This document shows positions 12,547-24,567 of a stretch of 64,000 nt of DNA, one piece after another (position 1 is the first letter of the stretch; each line of letters opens with the position of its first letter). Below the pieces are notes generated by a model. That model was not told the DNA's origin and searched no databases. It saw only the letters and a list, made by a program, of their open reading frames with translations. Source of the DNA: Circinella umbellata (lineage: Eukaryota > Mucoromycota > Mucoromycetes > Mucorales > Lichtheimiaceae); the NCBI GenBank assembly GCA_025093555.1, contig JAIWNF010000029.1, positions 248,001-312,000 on the forward strand, written 5' to 3'. The position numbers and the translations under genes were made by a program.

Positions 12547-13857
12547 GGTTTTGTTTTTTCGTTTCCCAACTGAAAAAGAAAAAAGCGAAAAATTTCGAAC
12601 CTGTGGTTAGAGCGTTGGTCTTACAAAAATTCGTCGAGTGCCCAATTTGCGCGGGGATTAAAATATAATTTTGATAGATTTTTTTTTATGTGAATTTGTT
12701 TATCAGATTCATAATAAGATATGGGACTTTTTGATGTACTTGATATGTATATATGATATGTGCATAGAATGAAGAATAGAATGGAATTAGTATATAAATA
12801 ATTGATAGATGGCGATAAGAGCAACGCGTAATAAGAATGAGCATTGTGTAGAACAGGCTATTTGACTATTTTTTTTTTTAGAATCGTGAGGGGATCATAT
12901 ATTTTGTTTGCGTTGTATGTATTGAAGTTTTCATTTGTCGTCATCTCAAGCCAAATGGACTACTACCAAATTAATGGGTTTTTTTCATACGTACAACTAT
13001 ATATATGTATATATTATATAATCAACAAATATGAACAAATCAGGCCGTATGTACCCTGAATTATCTAAAACAAATCAACAGAACGTGTCTAACGTTTGTC
13101 ATGAATGATAATTATAGTATTTGCAATAACTCTAATGGAATCTTTGCAGGACGGAATTCTATTTGATATTCTTCTGTAGAGCAGACACGGCAAAAGCAAT
13201 AGTTGACCATGTATTCATAGGACACAAAACTAACAAAATTAAAATAAAAGACAAACAAGAAGAGATCAGGGCATACACTCTTCATTAAACTTTGTGGGGA
13301 ATGTAACTCTGTCTTGACATCCTGTTCACTGCGGTCTTAGGATAAGTATGACTAAAATCCAAGATAAAGATATAAAATGTATCTGTTTATTATTCACCTG
13401 GCATTGGTCACACCCCCTTTGATGTCATAAAAAAAATTGAAAAGTTAACTTTGAAATTAACGGGGTTTCACTGTAACTTAACTGTTTGATGGAATGGTAA
13501 AACATCATATCATATTGGAGGATTTTTGAACTGAATAAAAGAAAAAGAGACATATACATTTTTTCAAATGATGATAATAAAAATGTCATTATACAAAAGA
13601 ACATCCATTATTTATTTTTTGATAAACTGCATAAAAAGTAAAATGATTTCTACCAAGTCAGTTATTTTAGTAGGCAGCAGTTGTAATTAGTAATCTGTTG
13701 TCCAGTTTCGTAAGATAACCCTTCGTAAATCTTTATAGAAACCAATGAGAGGCCACATCAAAAGTATTCGGATCCGATGAAAAAAAAAAAGCGGACATTT
13801 TTCTATCTTTTTTATTTCTAGTTTCTTCTTTTTAATATATCACACACAAAAAAAATC
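12547..13857. other. Intergenic between PRP6 and glutaredoxin genes
   Basis: This 1.3 kb contains both promoters of divergently arranged genes and no convincing exon. A short tRNA-like 5' half lies near 12605-12630 without a matching 3' half. An apparent transposon terminus ends at 13473 and is listed separately. Confidence 0.5.
13440..13475. mobile_element. Solo terminus resembling a pogo/Tigger-like element
   Basis: Read on the minus strand, the sequence starting at 13473 is CAGTGAAACCCCGTTAATTT with TA directly outside it. The same CAGT...CCCCGTTAATTT arrangement closes the element at 46341-46897. No matching left end was found nearby, so this is either one end of a truncated element or chance similarity. 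Confidence 0.4.
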
Positions 13858-14857
13858 ATGAGCAACACTATTGAAATTACTAACGACAGCCAATTCCAAG
13901 ATCTTATCACAAAAAAAGATGCTGTCTTAGTTCTTAACTTTTGGGCTACTTGGGCTGAACCTTGCCAACAAATGAATGAAGTTGCTGCTGAACTTGCTGG
14001 CAAGTTTTCTTCTCTTCAATTTGTAAAGGTACAGAAAATGATATTTCTTTTTTTTATATACATTACTTTATAAACAACACAATGAACACTGGAGGAAAAA
14101 AAAAGAGTGGATCGCTTAAAACGAAATCAAATTATAAATAAGTATTATTAATAATCTTTTAAAAAATGATCAAACCCCCCCTTTTAGATTGAAGCCGAGA
14201 ACTTTCCAGATATTTCTGAAGAATTTGAAATCGCTGCTGTACCCACTTTTATTATTCTCAAGGTAAAGTGTATATATATATATATATATATATTAATGTT
14301 ATATAAGCACAAAAGATTAAATTAAATTATATATTAGGGTGGTAAAACTGTTGAACGTATTGAAGGTGCAAAGGCTGCTGAATTAACCAATGCTGTAGCG
14401 AAACATGCAAAGGGTGTTTCTTCTAACAAATCTTCTTCATTAACTGAAAATGATGTTAAACCTGCCAAGGATCTCAATACACGTTTAAAGACATTGATTG
14501 AAAGTGCCCCTGTTATGGTCTTTATTAAGGGTACTCCACAACAGGTAAATATTTCTTGGATTGAAAAAATGAGTCATTAAAAAAAAGCTGTCAAATAACT
14601 AAATGTATTATATATATATATAGCCTCGCTGTGGTTTTACACGTCAATTGATTGATATTTTAGGTGAACAAAAGATCAAATATAGTTCATTCAATATTTT
14701 AGTAGATGAAGATGTAAGACAAGGATTGAAAGCTTATTCCAATTGGCCAACATTTCCACAAATGTATGTAAATGGTGAATTAATTGGTGGTCTTGATATT
14801 GTTAAGGAATTGGTTTCATCCGGTGAACTTAAGGAAATGATTGAAGAAGAGAATTAA
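13858..14857 (+). CDS. GRX4: Monothiol glutaredoxin, Grx3/Grx4 (PICOT) type
   Basis: Four exons (13858-14028, 14188-14262, 14338-14544, 14624-14857) give 228 residues. An N-terminal thioredoxin-like domain (about 1-105) has the degenerate active site [15 protein letters not shown]-terminal monothiol glutaredoxin domain (about 128-228) has [14 protein letters not shown], then [20 protein letters not shown], the glutathione and Fe-S binding elements. This class binds a bridging [2Fe-2S] cluster with glutathione and controls iron regulation and cytosolic iron traffic. The usual CGFS motif is CGFT here (Cys154, Thr157): a conservative change that is visible in the DNA. Length and domain order match yeast Grx3/4 (about 250). 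Confidence 0.93.
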
Positions 14858-15620
14858 TGAAGGATTATTTTTCCTTTTTTTTACATTCATCATTATTTTA
14901 TCACATCCTACTTCTAACATATGATTTCATTGATCTCTTTCTCTATCATTTTACTATATTCCATCCTTTCACGAGTGAAATAAGATTATTATTACTGTAC
15001 ACTTCTTTTCAAAATATACATATTAATTTTTTTGTTATTGTCATTTATTTTTTTTTGGATCATATATAAATATGAAATGGAACATTTACTGCGGTTTATA
15101 TATGTATAACCTAGTGAGGTTAAAATTCTATCATGGTAGATCCATGTAATGCAAATGGAACAAAAGGGATGTAACACCAAAAAACAAAAAAATACTACAG
15201 TTGAAACTATTTTCTTTGATGTAAAGTTGTCATATCATAAGGAAATAAAAGATTACTGCTGGTACATTTATAAAAATAAATCTCCATAAAAAACACAGTC
15301 GTCGTGGTATATTGCTGGATCTGTAAAAGTGATTATGCAAGAAAGAAAAAGAAGAACTCACATCCTTCTGTTCTTTAATAGTTTTTACTTATTTATTATA
15401 CAAAAAAAAAGCCTACATCCAATCTTTATACTTTCATTTTCGCAATTGATGTTTTTTATCCCATCATAATGTTAAAATCTCATGAATTCAATAAATGATG
15501 TCTGTTCTTCGGTTCTCTCTATCTAGAACCAAGTCGGTCCCTGTCGGTTTCTTCTAAAGAACCGTCTCGAACTTTCACTGCTCGGTTCCGGTTCTTCGGT
15601 TTTTCTGGGGATGCCTAACT
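14858..15620. other. Intergenic, 3' of glutaredoxin and left border of a transposon
   Basis: No exon is seen to 15480. From about 15500 to 15600 the sequence changes to a cluster of GGTTC and GAACC motifs in both orientations (for example CTCGGTTCCGGTTCTTCGG), unlike the surrounding AT-rich DNA. Such subterminal repeats are common near CACTA-type transposon ends, so the left edge of the Tnp2-like element may lie here. Confidence 0.45.
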
Positions 15621-15621
15621 T

Positions 15622-15825
15622 GTGTTCTTTGCCGTAGACTGTAAACTTGAATTGGTTAGGGCTCGTGATGATATTTCTTTGTATGTTGGACATGAATTAA
15701 ATGGTGCAGTGTTCATTCAACAAGCTGTAACAACGATAAATAACGCTTCGGAATCACTGACAACCATCTTCTTGCGTTCCAACACGGGCGATGATAATAA
15801 GACATTGTTGTTTCAACTTACGTGA
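15622..15825 (+). pseudogene. Open fragment duplicated in inverse orientation at 19.5-19.7 kb
   Basis: An open frame with the local motif DISLYVGHELNGAVFIQQA has a clear inverted relative on the minus strand at about 19520-19670, where the same frame reads DISLYLGHRLKFLDLNGTVS. Conservation of the amino-acid pattern suggests that both derive from one coding exon. Function is unknown. The pair brackets the Tnp2-like transposase, so it may be part of the element or captured by it. Confidence 0.4.
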
Positions 15826-15924
15826 CAACTTCACTATCCGTATTAGCACAACTAATGCGTTTAAAAATAAAGGCGCAATACCAGATTTTACCTTTATAAT
15901 GCTTTTGGTCTCTGATTCAAAAAA

Positions 15925-18900
15925 ATGCCTCTCCTGACTGCTATAACTATCGATTCGCTCGCTTACATAGAAGATTCTGATTCATTAACAGATTTGGCAA
16001 TTGATTCCATTAGAAATATATCTCCGCACCAATTCATCACAAAGATAGCTTTGAATGGACGCGACTTACGTTTACTTGGATTTTATCGATTTTTAGAGCA
16101 ATTCAAGTGAATACTGATGAAGAAGAGGGTCTTTATGTTGATCCCTGGGATAAAGAACCTTCGCTCCATAGCGACGTTCCTTTTGAAGAAACTGTCCAGG
16201 GAAGTAGTCCACTTGACAAACACCACCAAAAAAGCTTTGAATTGTACAGCTGGATCCAGGAACATAATGTCAGCCGTGATGCCTATACATCGCTATTATC
16301 AATGTTGAACGGGTGGATTGTGGATGATAGTTTTGGTAAGGATTGTTTGTTTAAGGTTTGCCAATCCACTTTACATAAGATGTTATTTAATTTACTTGAA
16401 ATATATATAGACAGGAAGCCGTTGTTTTCGCCAGCAAAAAGCGAAGCACGTTTAGAAAAAATGTTCGACCTGCAAGAAACGGAGTACCGCTTTTGTCCAG
16501 ATCATTGTCGACTCTTCCCACCTAATTCAATGGATGACTGCTCATGTGGAAAAGAACAATTTCTTTCCAGTGGAAAACCGGTTGCATCCATGTCATACTT
16601 CCCACTCAGACGACAGCTGGCATACATGATTGCAGACAACGATATCCGCAAATCTATCCTAGATACAGTGACGTTGCAATCGTTGGAACCAGGAGAAGAA
16701 GTACTGACAGATATAACTGATGGTACCGTGTACAGAACACTTAAAGCCCACCTTTTCCAAAACCAAACAGAAACGAACTTGTCGCTTGCGGTATCTTTAT
16801 TTGTTGATGGTTTCACACCATTCAAGGGAAGCGGAAACTCAAGAATGACCATCGTACATCTTGTACTATTGAGCCTAGCACCAAAGGAAAGGTAATTATC
16901 AGTGACTAGAAACTCTATATATAAAGTATATCATATTTATCAAACCTATACATACCTTTAATCAGATACAAAACGAAACACATGATGCAAGTGGCAATCA
17001 TTCCCGCGGATCATACAGGCGATATATATAGTTTTCTTACACCACTTCTGAGAGAGCTGTTTGTTCTTGAAGATGCTGGCATGAATGTATATTGTGAAGG
17101 TGGTCCGATTCATGTAAAGGTACATTTACTGTTAGCTTCGGGGGACTTGATAGGATGCCAGGAAATTGCGTACCATACTGGAAATAATTCTCTGTATGGA
17201 TGTAGGCAATGCCGCATCAAAACAACTTCTGAAATCAGTCCCGCAGGTAAAGGACGTGGTCGTTACTACCCTGGAACAATCGCCATGTCCGAGCCAAGAA
17301 CAGATGACGAGTTTGTACGAGGAATGCCGGTAAGTTTAAATAACATTAACGAATAATTAACCTTTTTCATTTACTGACCTTTTTTGCTTGCATTATAATA
17401 TAGGACTTTGGTATCAAAAAGGCAACTCTGTTCGGCCAGTTAAAGGCATTCCATGGCTACAGCTTTTTTGGGTTGGATGAAATGCATTGCATTGGAGCCA
17501 ACGTTACCAGAAAGCTATGGGATATGATCACCGGAAACTTCGCAACAGACGTGAATTCGACGATCAAACTTCACAATAGACCCTGTTCAAATATAGGTAG
17601 GCCGATTGTTGATTCAGGATCAACAATACCATCTAGAATTTTTGAAGGAGCATTTAGAGGTATGTATACATTTTTTTTATGTATACCTGTATGTTAAATT
17701 AATTTATCAACTTTTATTAACATACTTATTTCATTGATAGACGTTTCAAAAAAGGCAGCCCTTATGCGTCCCGTCGACTGGATTATGTTCCTTCAGATAA
17801 TAGTCCCAACACTTGTGTTTGAGCAGCTAGTAGAAGAATATGGTCGAGATTCAGATCAGGTCCAAGCTTTAATGTCTCTTGTAATAGGATGTACCTTGTC
17901 CTTACAATGGGAAATTGACAGAGAAGATCACTCTAATATAAAAAAGTAAGTGTAAATTTTTCTATTTGTTTATTGAACGTTAATAAAATTAACCAATAAT
18001 TTGATTATATTTAGACATTTACATGTATGGCACTTACATATGAAGAACCACATGGATCATAATTTATATACGGTGAATTTTCACTTGCTTCGTCACTTTC
18101 CTGATACAATCGAAAAGCTGGGTCCCTTGCGTGGCTACAGTACTAGATCGGCAGAGCGCGCAATTGGTTAGTATATATTATTACTGAATACCCTATTGCT
18201 ACACTAAATATATACTTACTATCTGTTTGCGCATTATAGGGTTTTTCAAACGTCATATAAAACTTCGTGTCCGACCTGGAGCCAACGCTGCCAAGATAAT
18301 TAAACGTCAACTACTCATGCGTAACTTCGAGCGCATGTATAAGAGCGATGATCCAATAAAAGAACTCCCATCAAATCAATAAATCGTACCCGATGAAGAT
18401 GAAGAATACGAAGAAATAGTTTTACGGAACCACCATGTAGCAAGTGTCACTGATTATAACGCAAAATATAATCTTATTGAATACTTGACAAATTATTGGC
18501 ATTACCAGTTTCGCGATGACCGGGTACTTCACAGTGTCCTAGACAACAACATTCGCATCGGAAAACAATTGCTCAAAGGTGATATCATATTCCGTTGCCA
18601 AGAATACCCAAGCACAGCAAAAAAACTGGATACTTTGGTTAAATTGATAATGCCAACTACATCTGGTTCGGGAATGTTCTTTGAAGACCTATTGCTGTTT
18701 TTCACACACACCTATGAGGGTACGATTTCATATCAGTAAATGTAAAACATACACATATATAAATAGATTACTTACCTTTTTTATAATTTTAGGCATTGAG
18801 CATCCCTTATGTTTGCTGGAAGTTTATGGTAACATTAGGATGACCGAATATGGCGCACGAGGAACAAAAAAGGGCGTCCCATTTGGTTTTCGTACAAGCA

Positions 18901-19061
18901 GCAATACAAGTACTTCTGACAAGCTTTATGTAACGCACGCTAACAATCTAAAGACCAATGCTGGATTGCTTAAATCCTCATTGCATGATGGCCAGTATTA
19001 CTTGGTTTTTCCTGAAATGATACCAGGTGACATTCAGCTGGGGGATATTAGTAATATTTAA
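15925..19061 (+). mobile_element. Tnp2/CACTA-like (EnSpm/Plavaka) DDE transposase gene, one in-frame stop
   Basis: Exons end at 16891, then 16966-17329, 17404-17659, 17741-17945, 18015-18166, 18240-18719 and 18793-19061; all junctions from 16891 onward keep frame. The pattern SLFVDGFTPFKGSGNSRM, then YKTKHMMQVAIIPADH, then ASGDLIGCQEIAYHTG with a CRQC zinc knuckle, then GLDEMHCIGANVTRKLW, matches the order seen in Tnp2 transposases, with candidate catalytic Asp in VDGF, ASGD and LDEMH. A single TAA at 18380-18382 interrupts an otherwise open exon, so the gene is recently inactivated or needs read-through. The first exon (about 15925-16110 against 16107 onward) is unresolved: the frame changes near 16107. 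Confidence 0.75.
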
Positions 19062-19515
19062 ACTTCATCCTCCACAACTAACTATCAACCCCACCAATTT
19101 CAATACATTTTGACCTTCCCTTACTAAAAAACATATTTTTAGACCTCTTTTCATAATTTATAATAAAGAATTATAATATATTTTGAGATTGACTATAGAT
19201 ATATATATATTTATATTATGTCTTCAGCGTGTTCCTATTATTACTACGTAATATATACAAAAAAAAGGACCATGATAAATATGGGATGAAGTGATAATGA
19301 ATAAAGGATTAAGTATATCAAATTGGATGTTTTATGAAGTGCTGAAAGAAATTGGAGGTATATGTCGAGTAAGAAAATATTTCACTAAAGGATTATAACC
19401 AGTTACGTACATCTCAAAAGTGGAGCTTTTTTAATGAAAATGCTGCTGCCAAGAATTTGATACTCTTATTTATCATGCGTCTTGTATTACCTACATAAAA
19501 TCTTCTAATCCAGTT
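19062..19515. other. Noncoding stretch downstream of the transposase
   Basis: AT-rich sequence without a recognised exon, lying between the transposase end and the inverted coding fragment that starts near 19520. A right-hand transposon border may be in this stretch or beyond it, but no matching terminal repeat was identified. Confidence 0.4.
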
Positions 19516-19519
19516 GACC

Positions 19520-20275
19520 AATCTGCTTCATCAGCTCATCCGAAGCGCTGTTCATCGTTGTTATAGCTTGTTGAATGGACACTGTACCGTTCAAATCAAG
19601 AAACTTTAATCTATGTCCAAGATACAAAGAAATATCACTATGGGTCTGAACCAATTCACGTTTACAGTCTACGCCAAAGAGCGCAAATCACACACTTGCC
19701 ACTTCCAAGAGCTCACTGATATCATCAAAGATCCAGTTCACATCGAGTACATGCAATCGAGGAGAATAATGGACACAAGTTTGACTAAGTCAAAAGCTCT
19801 AATGCGTCCAAAAGTTAAGTCCAACGGAACCCATATAAGGTTTTTTTAGTCCAGTCCTAACATCAAACTGTTCTAAATCACCCAGAATATCACCATCACA
19901 ACAATGGTGTATTCCTTTAAGCACTCGACACTTTGAAACTATTTTAAATAAAGATATTGAGTACGTACTTGCTTTTCTTCATATCAATATGAAGCGCAAC
20001 AATATTTGTATAGATTTCATTGAAAATCAGCTGAAAATTATTCAGTCCCCCTTTATCACCTAATTGTTACTCAGTATTAGTGTTAGAAAGTTTTATGGGT
20101 TCAGTACATAATAATATAGTGAAGAAATAAACAATGATACTTACATATGTTCCTGATTCGTAATTTGTTTAAGAATCCAAACCGACAGTGTCGTAATCAT
20201 CTCCAAAATTTCTTTCGTATCTTTAGTTCCAAAGAAAATTGTTTGCAAAATGTGGGTCTTTTTTTAGATATGAAT
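19520..20275 (-). pseudogene. Degenerate multi-exon gene of unknown function
   Basis: On the minus strand three blocks look like exons joined by GT-AG introns: about 20265-20145 (HILQTIFFGTKDTKEILEMI), about 20060-19965 (GDKGGLNNFQLIFNEIYTNI) and about 19930-19805 (CRVLKGIHHCCDGDILGDLE), the last ending in TAG. Further down, at about 19680-19520, an open stretch is the inverted relative of 15622-15780 and ends SASDELMKQIGQLD then stop. Frames do not join across all blocks, so the gene is probably broken. The protein family is not recognised. Repetition on both sides of the transposase suggests that it travels with the element. Confidence 0.4.
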
Positions 20276-20279
20276 AATG

Positions 20280-21533
20280 CTTCTTATTAAAAGATTTATC
20301 ATGAATGTACGATTAAAATTATTTATATTTTATTGACTTTAATGAACGCTGTGCTCGAATGAGCTTTTTTCGTTCCAGTCCGGTCTGAAAAGAGTAAAGA
20401 AAAGTAAAAAACCCCTATTATAGGAATAGGGAAAAAGGAAGAGGGAAAAGTTAAAGGATGGATGATGGTAAATAGTAGGTAATATGTGAGAGAATAAGAG
20501 AAAAACATATGGTGAATAATCATTGATAATTTGAAGAAAGAAGGAGAAAAAATAATAATAATAGGGACGAACTAAGAATATGTTGTGAATAAGTGACAAA
20601 ATAGAAAAGGAACAATAGAATACTTAGCCATGATCAGGAGAAGGAGGATCAATATCATGAATGTACAGTCAACATCCCGGGTTTTGCATATCTGAGATTT
20701 CCTGATTTTTTGTTACAGAATAGAAGCCTTGCAACAAGTGAGACTTAATATAAATATTCGAATACAGCATCTTATGAATTATGCTTTGGCGACATTTTGG
20801 GTATTTCCCTATTTGGATAATGATCCATAAGAGTGCCATATACAATTGTTAAATTATAGTATGGTTTACTTTCGATTCGTGCAACTAGCCCAAAAACCTT
20901 GATGCAAGTTGCAAGTTGCGATTTCTTAAAGTATTTTCAACATTTCCAAAGATAAAGGGTGCCTATAACTGAGAAATTTGCAAAAGCGTGAGGTGCAAAA
21001 TCGGAGGCTGTTGACTGTATTTGATTCCTCTCTCATATCAATCCAATAACTATAGTAATGATTCTTTTTATTATAATATCAGTGATCATGGAAACGATTA
21101 AATTTAACTTGCACGCTTCGTTGTTTCACATCTGGATGATCCATCTGTATACTATAAATAAGGCCGCCTCTTCATGTTGATAAGTATAAATCTACAACTC
21201 ACAATCGAGTTTTTTTCGTTCTTTTTTTTTTCAATAGAAAAACAGGGGTAGTTATTGATTTTATATTATGTATATTTTATTATAACATGCAATAGCAATA
21301 TCATATTTTTTGGACACAATTAGAACATGGTATCATGTTTTTGTTCTAAGCAGTAAAAAATGGAAGGGAAATTAAAAAAATCCAAAAGACGGAAACGGAA
21401 TTAAGCTGCCGACTGGGACAAGCAGATTCGTGTGCATGACTCCACGTAATAGTTAATTATTTCGTTGTTTTTGTTGTTTTTTTTCTTTTTTCTTCCCAAA
21501 AACTAAAAACTATTCTTTAGTTATTTTTACAAT
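20280..21533. other. Intergenic before the Erv14 gene
   Basis: No exon is supported. A segment at about 20773-20815 (ATTATGCTTTGGCGACATTT) resembles 45269-45305 in the accessory island, indicating a dispersed repeat remnant. Low-complexity A/G-rich sequence covers about 20390-20560. The last 100 bp are T-rich and lead into the Erv14 start. Confidence 0.45.
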
Positions 21534-22408
21534 ATGCCCGGTGAAGCCTTATTGTTTTTGTTTTCTGTCATAATGGCAGCCTTGCTGCTGTTTTTGATGG
21601 TCTTTTTCGTATCCTTTTTTTTAATAATTATATATGAGGAACTGAGATTCCCACATATTTTTTTTGGCGTACACCATTATGGAAAAAGAAAAGAAAATAG
21701 AATATTATACTACCTTAACTTTTTTAAAAAAAATGGTTTTCTTTTTTTTTATAGGTTATTATGTTTTCTGATTTAGAATGTGACTATATTAACCCAATCG
21801 ATTTATGTAACAAGTTAAATCAGGTAATTGAGTTTATTTTTTTAAGATAAGAAGGGGGGCGATCAAAAAGAACAATTATTTTGACAATCCAAATGACTAC
21901 GAGATAATTAAAATATGGGTATATGTTGTATTTTTGGTTTTTTTTTTTAGTTTGTTCTTCCTGAAATGGGTGCTCATGCTTTCTTGTTTTTCATGTTTTT
22001 GATTAATGGAAGTTGGTTTTCAATGATACTAAATTTGCCATTGGTTGCTTTCAATATACGCAAGTAAGTGTTATATACTCTGATTGGATGAAAAGTGAAT
22101 GGATTGAGGAAAGGTGGGAAAGGAGACGACATATATCCTGATATGCTATATATAAAAATTAATAGGGTAACGAGTAATCATCATATGTATGATGCAACCG
22201 AAATCTTTCGAACATTGAGTGTACATAAAAAGGAATGTTTTATTAAGCTTGCCTTTTATCTATGCGTAAGTTGATTATAAAATAATTCATGCAAAAAAAA
22301 AAAGAAAAGGCATAATAAGGGATTTATTAAAATGATATTTTATATAATTAGTGTTTCTTCTATTATCTTTATCGAATGATTGTTGCCTTAATTGCTGCTG
22401 ACGCATAA
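21534..22408 (+). CDS. ERV14: ER-vesicle cargo receptor Erv14 (cornichon family)
   Basis: Five exons (21534-21608, 21755-21823, 21951-22063, 22166-22265, 22352-22408) give 137 residues, against 138 in yeast Erv14. The protein has three hydrophobic segments (about 5-26, 56-78, 113-134) and family motifs FSDLECDYINPIDLCNKLN, GSWFSMILNLPLVAFNIRK and MYDATEIFRTLSVHKKE. Cornichon proteins sit in COPII vesicles and escort membrane cargo out of the ER; the IFRTL segment is part of the Sec24/COPII-binding loop in the family. The gene converges with the O-fucosyltransferase-like gene, about 520 bp downstream. Confidence 0.95.
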
Positions 22409-22929
22409 AAAAAAAGAGATAAAGGAAAAAGAAAAAACAGATGGTAATTTTCCTTGTATATTTTATAATTATTATTGGGAAGACGTCCCAAAATCTATAA
22501 CCCTTGTGCATACTACGTACCTCTCTTCTTTTTTTTCGATCCACTATTTTCATCATCATGATTCTCTCTTATTCACTGTTATTGATAAATATGTACACTT
22601 GATAATACAGTATGACTCATGGATAGTAAAGAAAACGCACTCTATTCTTTCTAATATATACATACATATATATATTGGGTGATTATACATATGACAAAAA
22701 AAAACAATTCTATTAAATATCATTATCAATATTAATAAGGGTACAAGGGTGAGAGGGTTTTACATGACATATTATCTACAAATTTTATGTAAAGAAAAAG
22801 TTGAGGGTCAAAAAGAGTTTACAGAAAAGGGATTATATAATGTGCGAAAAAACATTAATGGAAATACAAAAGAGGAGGGAAAAAAAGAGAGAGAAAAGGA
22901 AAGCATGAAAAAAAAAGTAATTTTTTTCT
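22409..22929. other. Intergenic between convergent Erv14 and O-fucosyltransferase genes
   Basis: The shared 3' region of two convergent genes. It has A/T runs and short open frames in both directions without recognisable protein motifs. No terminator can be pinpointed. Confidence 0.5.
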
Positions 22930-24567
22930 TCAATGTACCCAAGCTTGATTCATTTCATTAATGAATTTGGAATAAGTTGAACGAGGGGTAGTAAAAACTT
23001 CTTGTGCGTGAGCAGCAACCATAGCATCCACAATGGGTATCAAGAATGCTTTAAGAGGCTTATCAGGAACAATCATATCATGTACTTGATCAAGAGGTTC
23101 AAATAAATAATCCGGTAAATCATCCAAAGTGACAGTACAAGGAAACATATCAAACCAAGATAATAATTTACTGGTAGGAGATCGTGGTTCCCGTTGATCT
23201 GTAGCAATATAAATTACTGTACGAAATCCACTTGTAATAGGCATATCCTTTGTCGTTGGTACATTTCGACATACAGTGGACCAAGGTGGCAAATGTAATC
23301 CTTCAGTTGGTGGTAATAAGAATACCCTCTTTTTTTCTTCGTCTTCTAATGAAATCACATCTTCTTTTTCAACCTCCAAACCAGCTTTACTGTTATTGGT
23401 TATATTTTGTTGCTTCTCTATCGCAGTCAAAATATCTTCTTCCTTCGGAATTACTGATGCTCCTGTTAATTCTGCCATTCCTTGAGCAAATAAAACCATG
23501 TTTTTTGGTAATTGATGCTTAAATGGTTTATCACCCGTTCGAAAATGAACACTCACAAAAGATCGAATTCCGCCCAAATAATCGACAATATTTTGAACCG
23601 CTTCACCAATGTGTGTATCTCGTCGAAAATGTAATAAACCTGCAATCTTGTCACGAAGTGCAATATGCTCAGGATTAATCAAATTGAATCGCGTGCTTCC
23701 AAAAATTCCACCCAATTGTAATAACCGTTCAGATCGGCGTTGCCAGTGCTTAATTGTATATACTTTATAATACCGCCGCCCAGCAAATGAGTCGAAATAA
23801 TTTGTACCCGTTTTCAATAATTTACGCGCCAAAGATATATCTTCATAGAGTCGCCAATCATATAAATGTTGATCTGTGTGTACATATGTATCACTGTCAT
23901 CTATACCGAGATCTTGTTGTAATTGTGGAAGAGAAACCATATCCTGGAAGCGAATATCTACATATTGCGTAAGAGACTCAATGTCATGCAATTCTGTCCA
24001 TGGAATGACGCCAAATCGACGATATTCTCCGCACCGACTCCGTCGTACATAGGTCGCTAAATCATCCGGTGTGGCTGACCGACAGATGTGTTCAAAGGGT
24101 ATACTTGAGTTCGTTAACCATCCCAGATGATCATAAATTTGTTCTTTTTCCATCCACCCTACAACAGTTCCTAAGAAAGCAGGAGGAAGAATAAGTGTGC
24201 GTCCTAGGATAGCGGCAAGTAATAATGCATTTGCGAGTTCTATTCGTTGGTTGGATAAACCGGAATGAGGCAGGTAAGCCAAGTAGTGTTGTTCTTGTTG
24301 TCGCGATCCCGCAACTTTATCTTTAGATCCTTTCTTGTATAATGTCGGTGGTATTGTTGTTAATCGTTGTTCATTTTTTGCGGAATCAGTGGTGATTCCT
24401 GGCAAACTAAAAAGAAACGATAGGAAAGTCAAGAATAATATCGAACCAAGTATGAGCCGGATTATCCTGTGTGACACCAAATAAGAAGAAAAAGAATAGG
24501 ATTTGCTTTTGAGCTGTCTCATTTTACTACTTAGACCTGGTCGATTTGTATATGCAAATTGAAGCAT
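22930..24567 (-). CDS. Golgi type II membrane protein, O-fucosyltransferase superfamily
   Basis: A single uninterrupted frame of 545 residues. A short basic cytosolic tail is followed by one membrane segment at about 35-56 (RLILGSILFLTFLSFLFSLP), giving type II Golgi topology. The lumenal part has SGLSNQRIELANALLLAAIL at about 102-121, the GDP-fucose superfamily entry motif, then SVHFRTGDKPF at about 339-349 with the candidate catalytic/sugar-binding Arg343, then YIATDQREP at about 453-461. These are the three hallmark blocks of GDP-fucose O-fucosyltransferase-like proteins. The acceptor cannot be told from sequence. A low-complexity acidic insert at about 380-412 is probably a surface loop. 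The lack of introns is unusual beside its intron-rich neighbours. Confidence 0.82.
   Translation of the reverse strand: MLQFAYTNRPGLSSKMRQLKSKSYSFSSYLVSHRIIRLILGSILFLTFLSFLFSLPGITTDSAKNEQRLTTIPPTLYKKGSKDKVAGSRQQEQHYLAYLPHSGLSNQRIELANALLLAAILGRTLILPPAFLGTVVGWMEKEQIYDHLGWLTNSSIPFEHICRSATPDDLATYVRRSRCGEYRRFGVIPWTELHDIESLTQYVDIRFQDMVSLPQLQQDLGIDDSDTYVHTDQHLYDWRLYEDISLARKLLKTGTNYFDSFAGRRYYKVYTIKHWQRRSERLLQLGGIFGSTRFNLINPEHIALRDKIAGLLHFRRDTHIGEAVQNIVDYLGGIRSFVSVHFRTGDKPFKHQLPKNMVLFAQGMAELTGASVIPKEEDILTAIEKQQNITNNSKAGLEVEKEDVISLEDEEKKRVFLLPPTEGLHLPPWSTVCRNVPTTKDMPITSGFRTVIYIATDQREPRSPTSKLLSWFDMFPCTVTLDDLPDYLFEPLDQVHDMIVPDKPLKAFLIPIVDAMVAAHAQEVFTTPRSTYSKFINEMNQAWVH

Noticed and set aside
12605..12635. 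tRNA-like stretch GGTTAGAGCGTTGGTCTTACA
   Set aside because: Resembles a D-arm and 5' anticodon arm, but no pairing anticodon 3' strand, T-arm or acceptor stem follows.
15500..15620. Exact left terminus of the Tnp2-like element
   Set aside because: GGTTC-rich subterminal sequence is suggestive, but no matching inverted end was found on the right.
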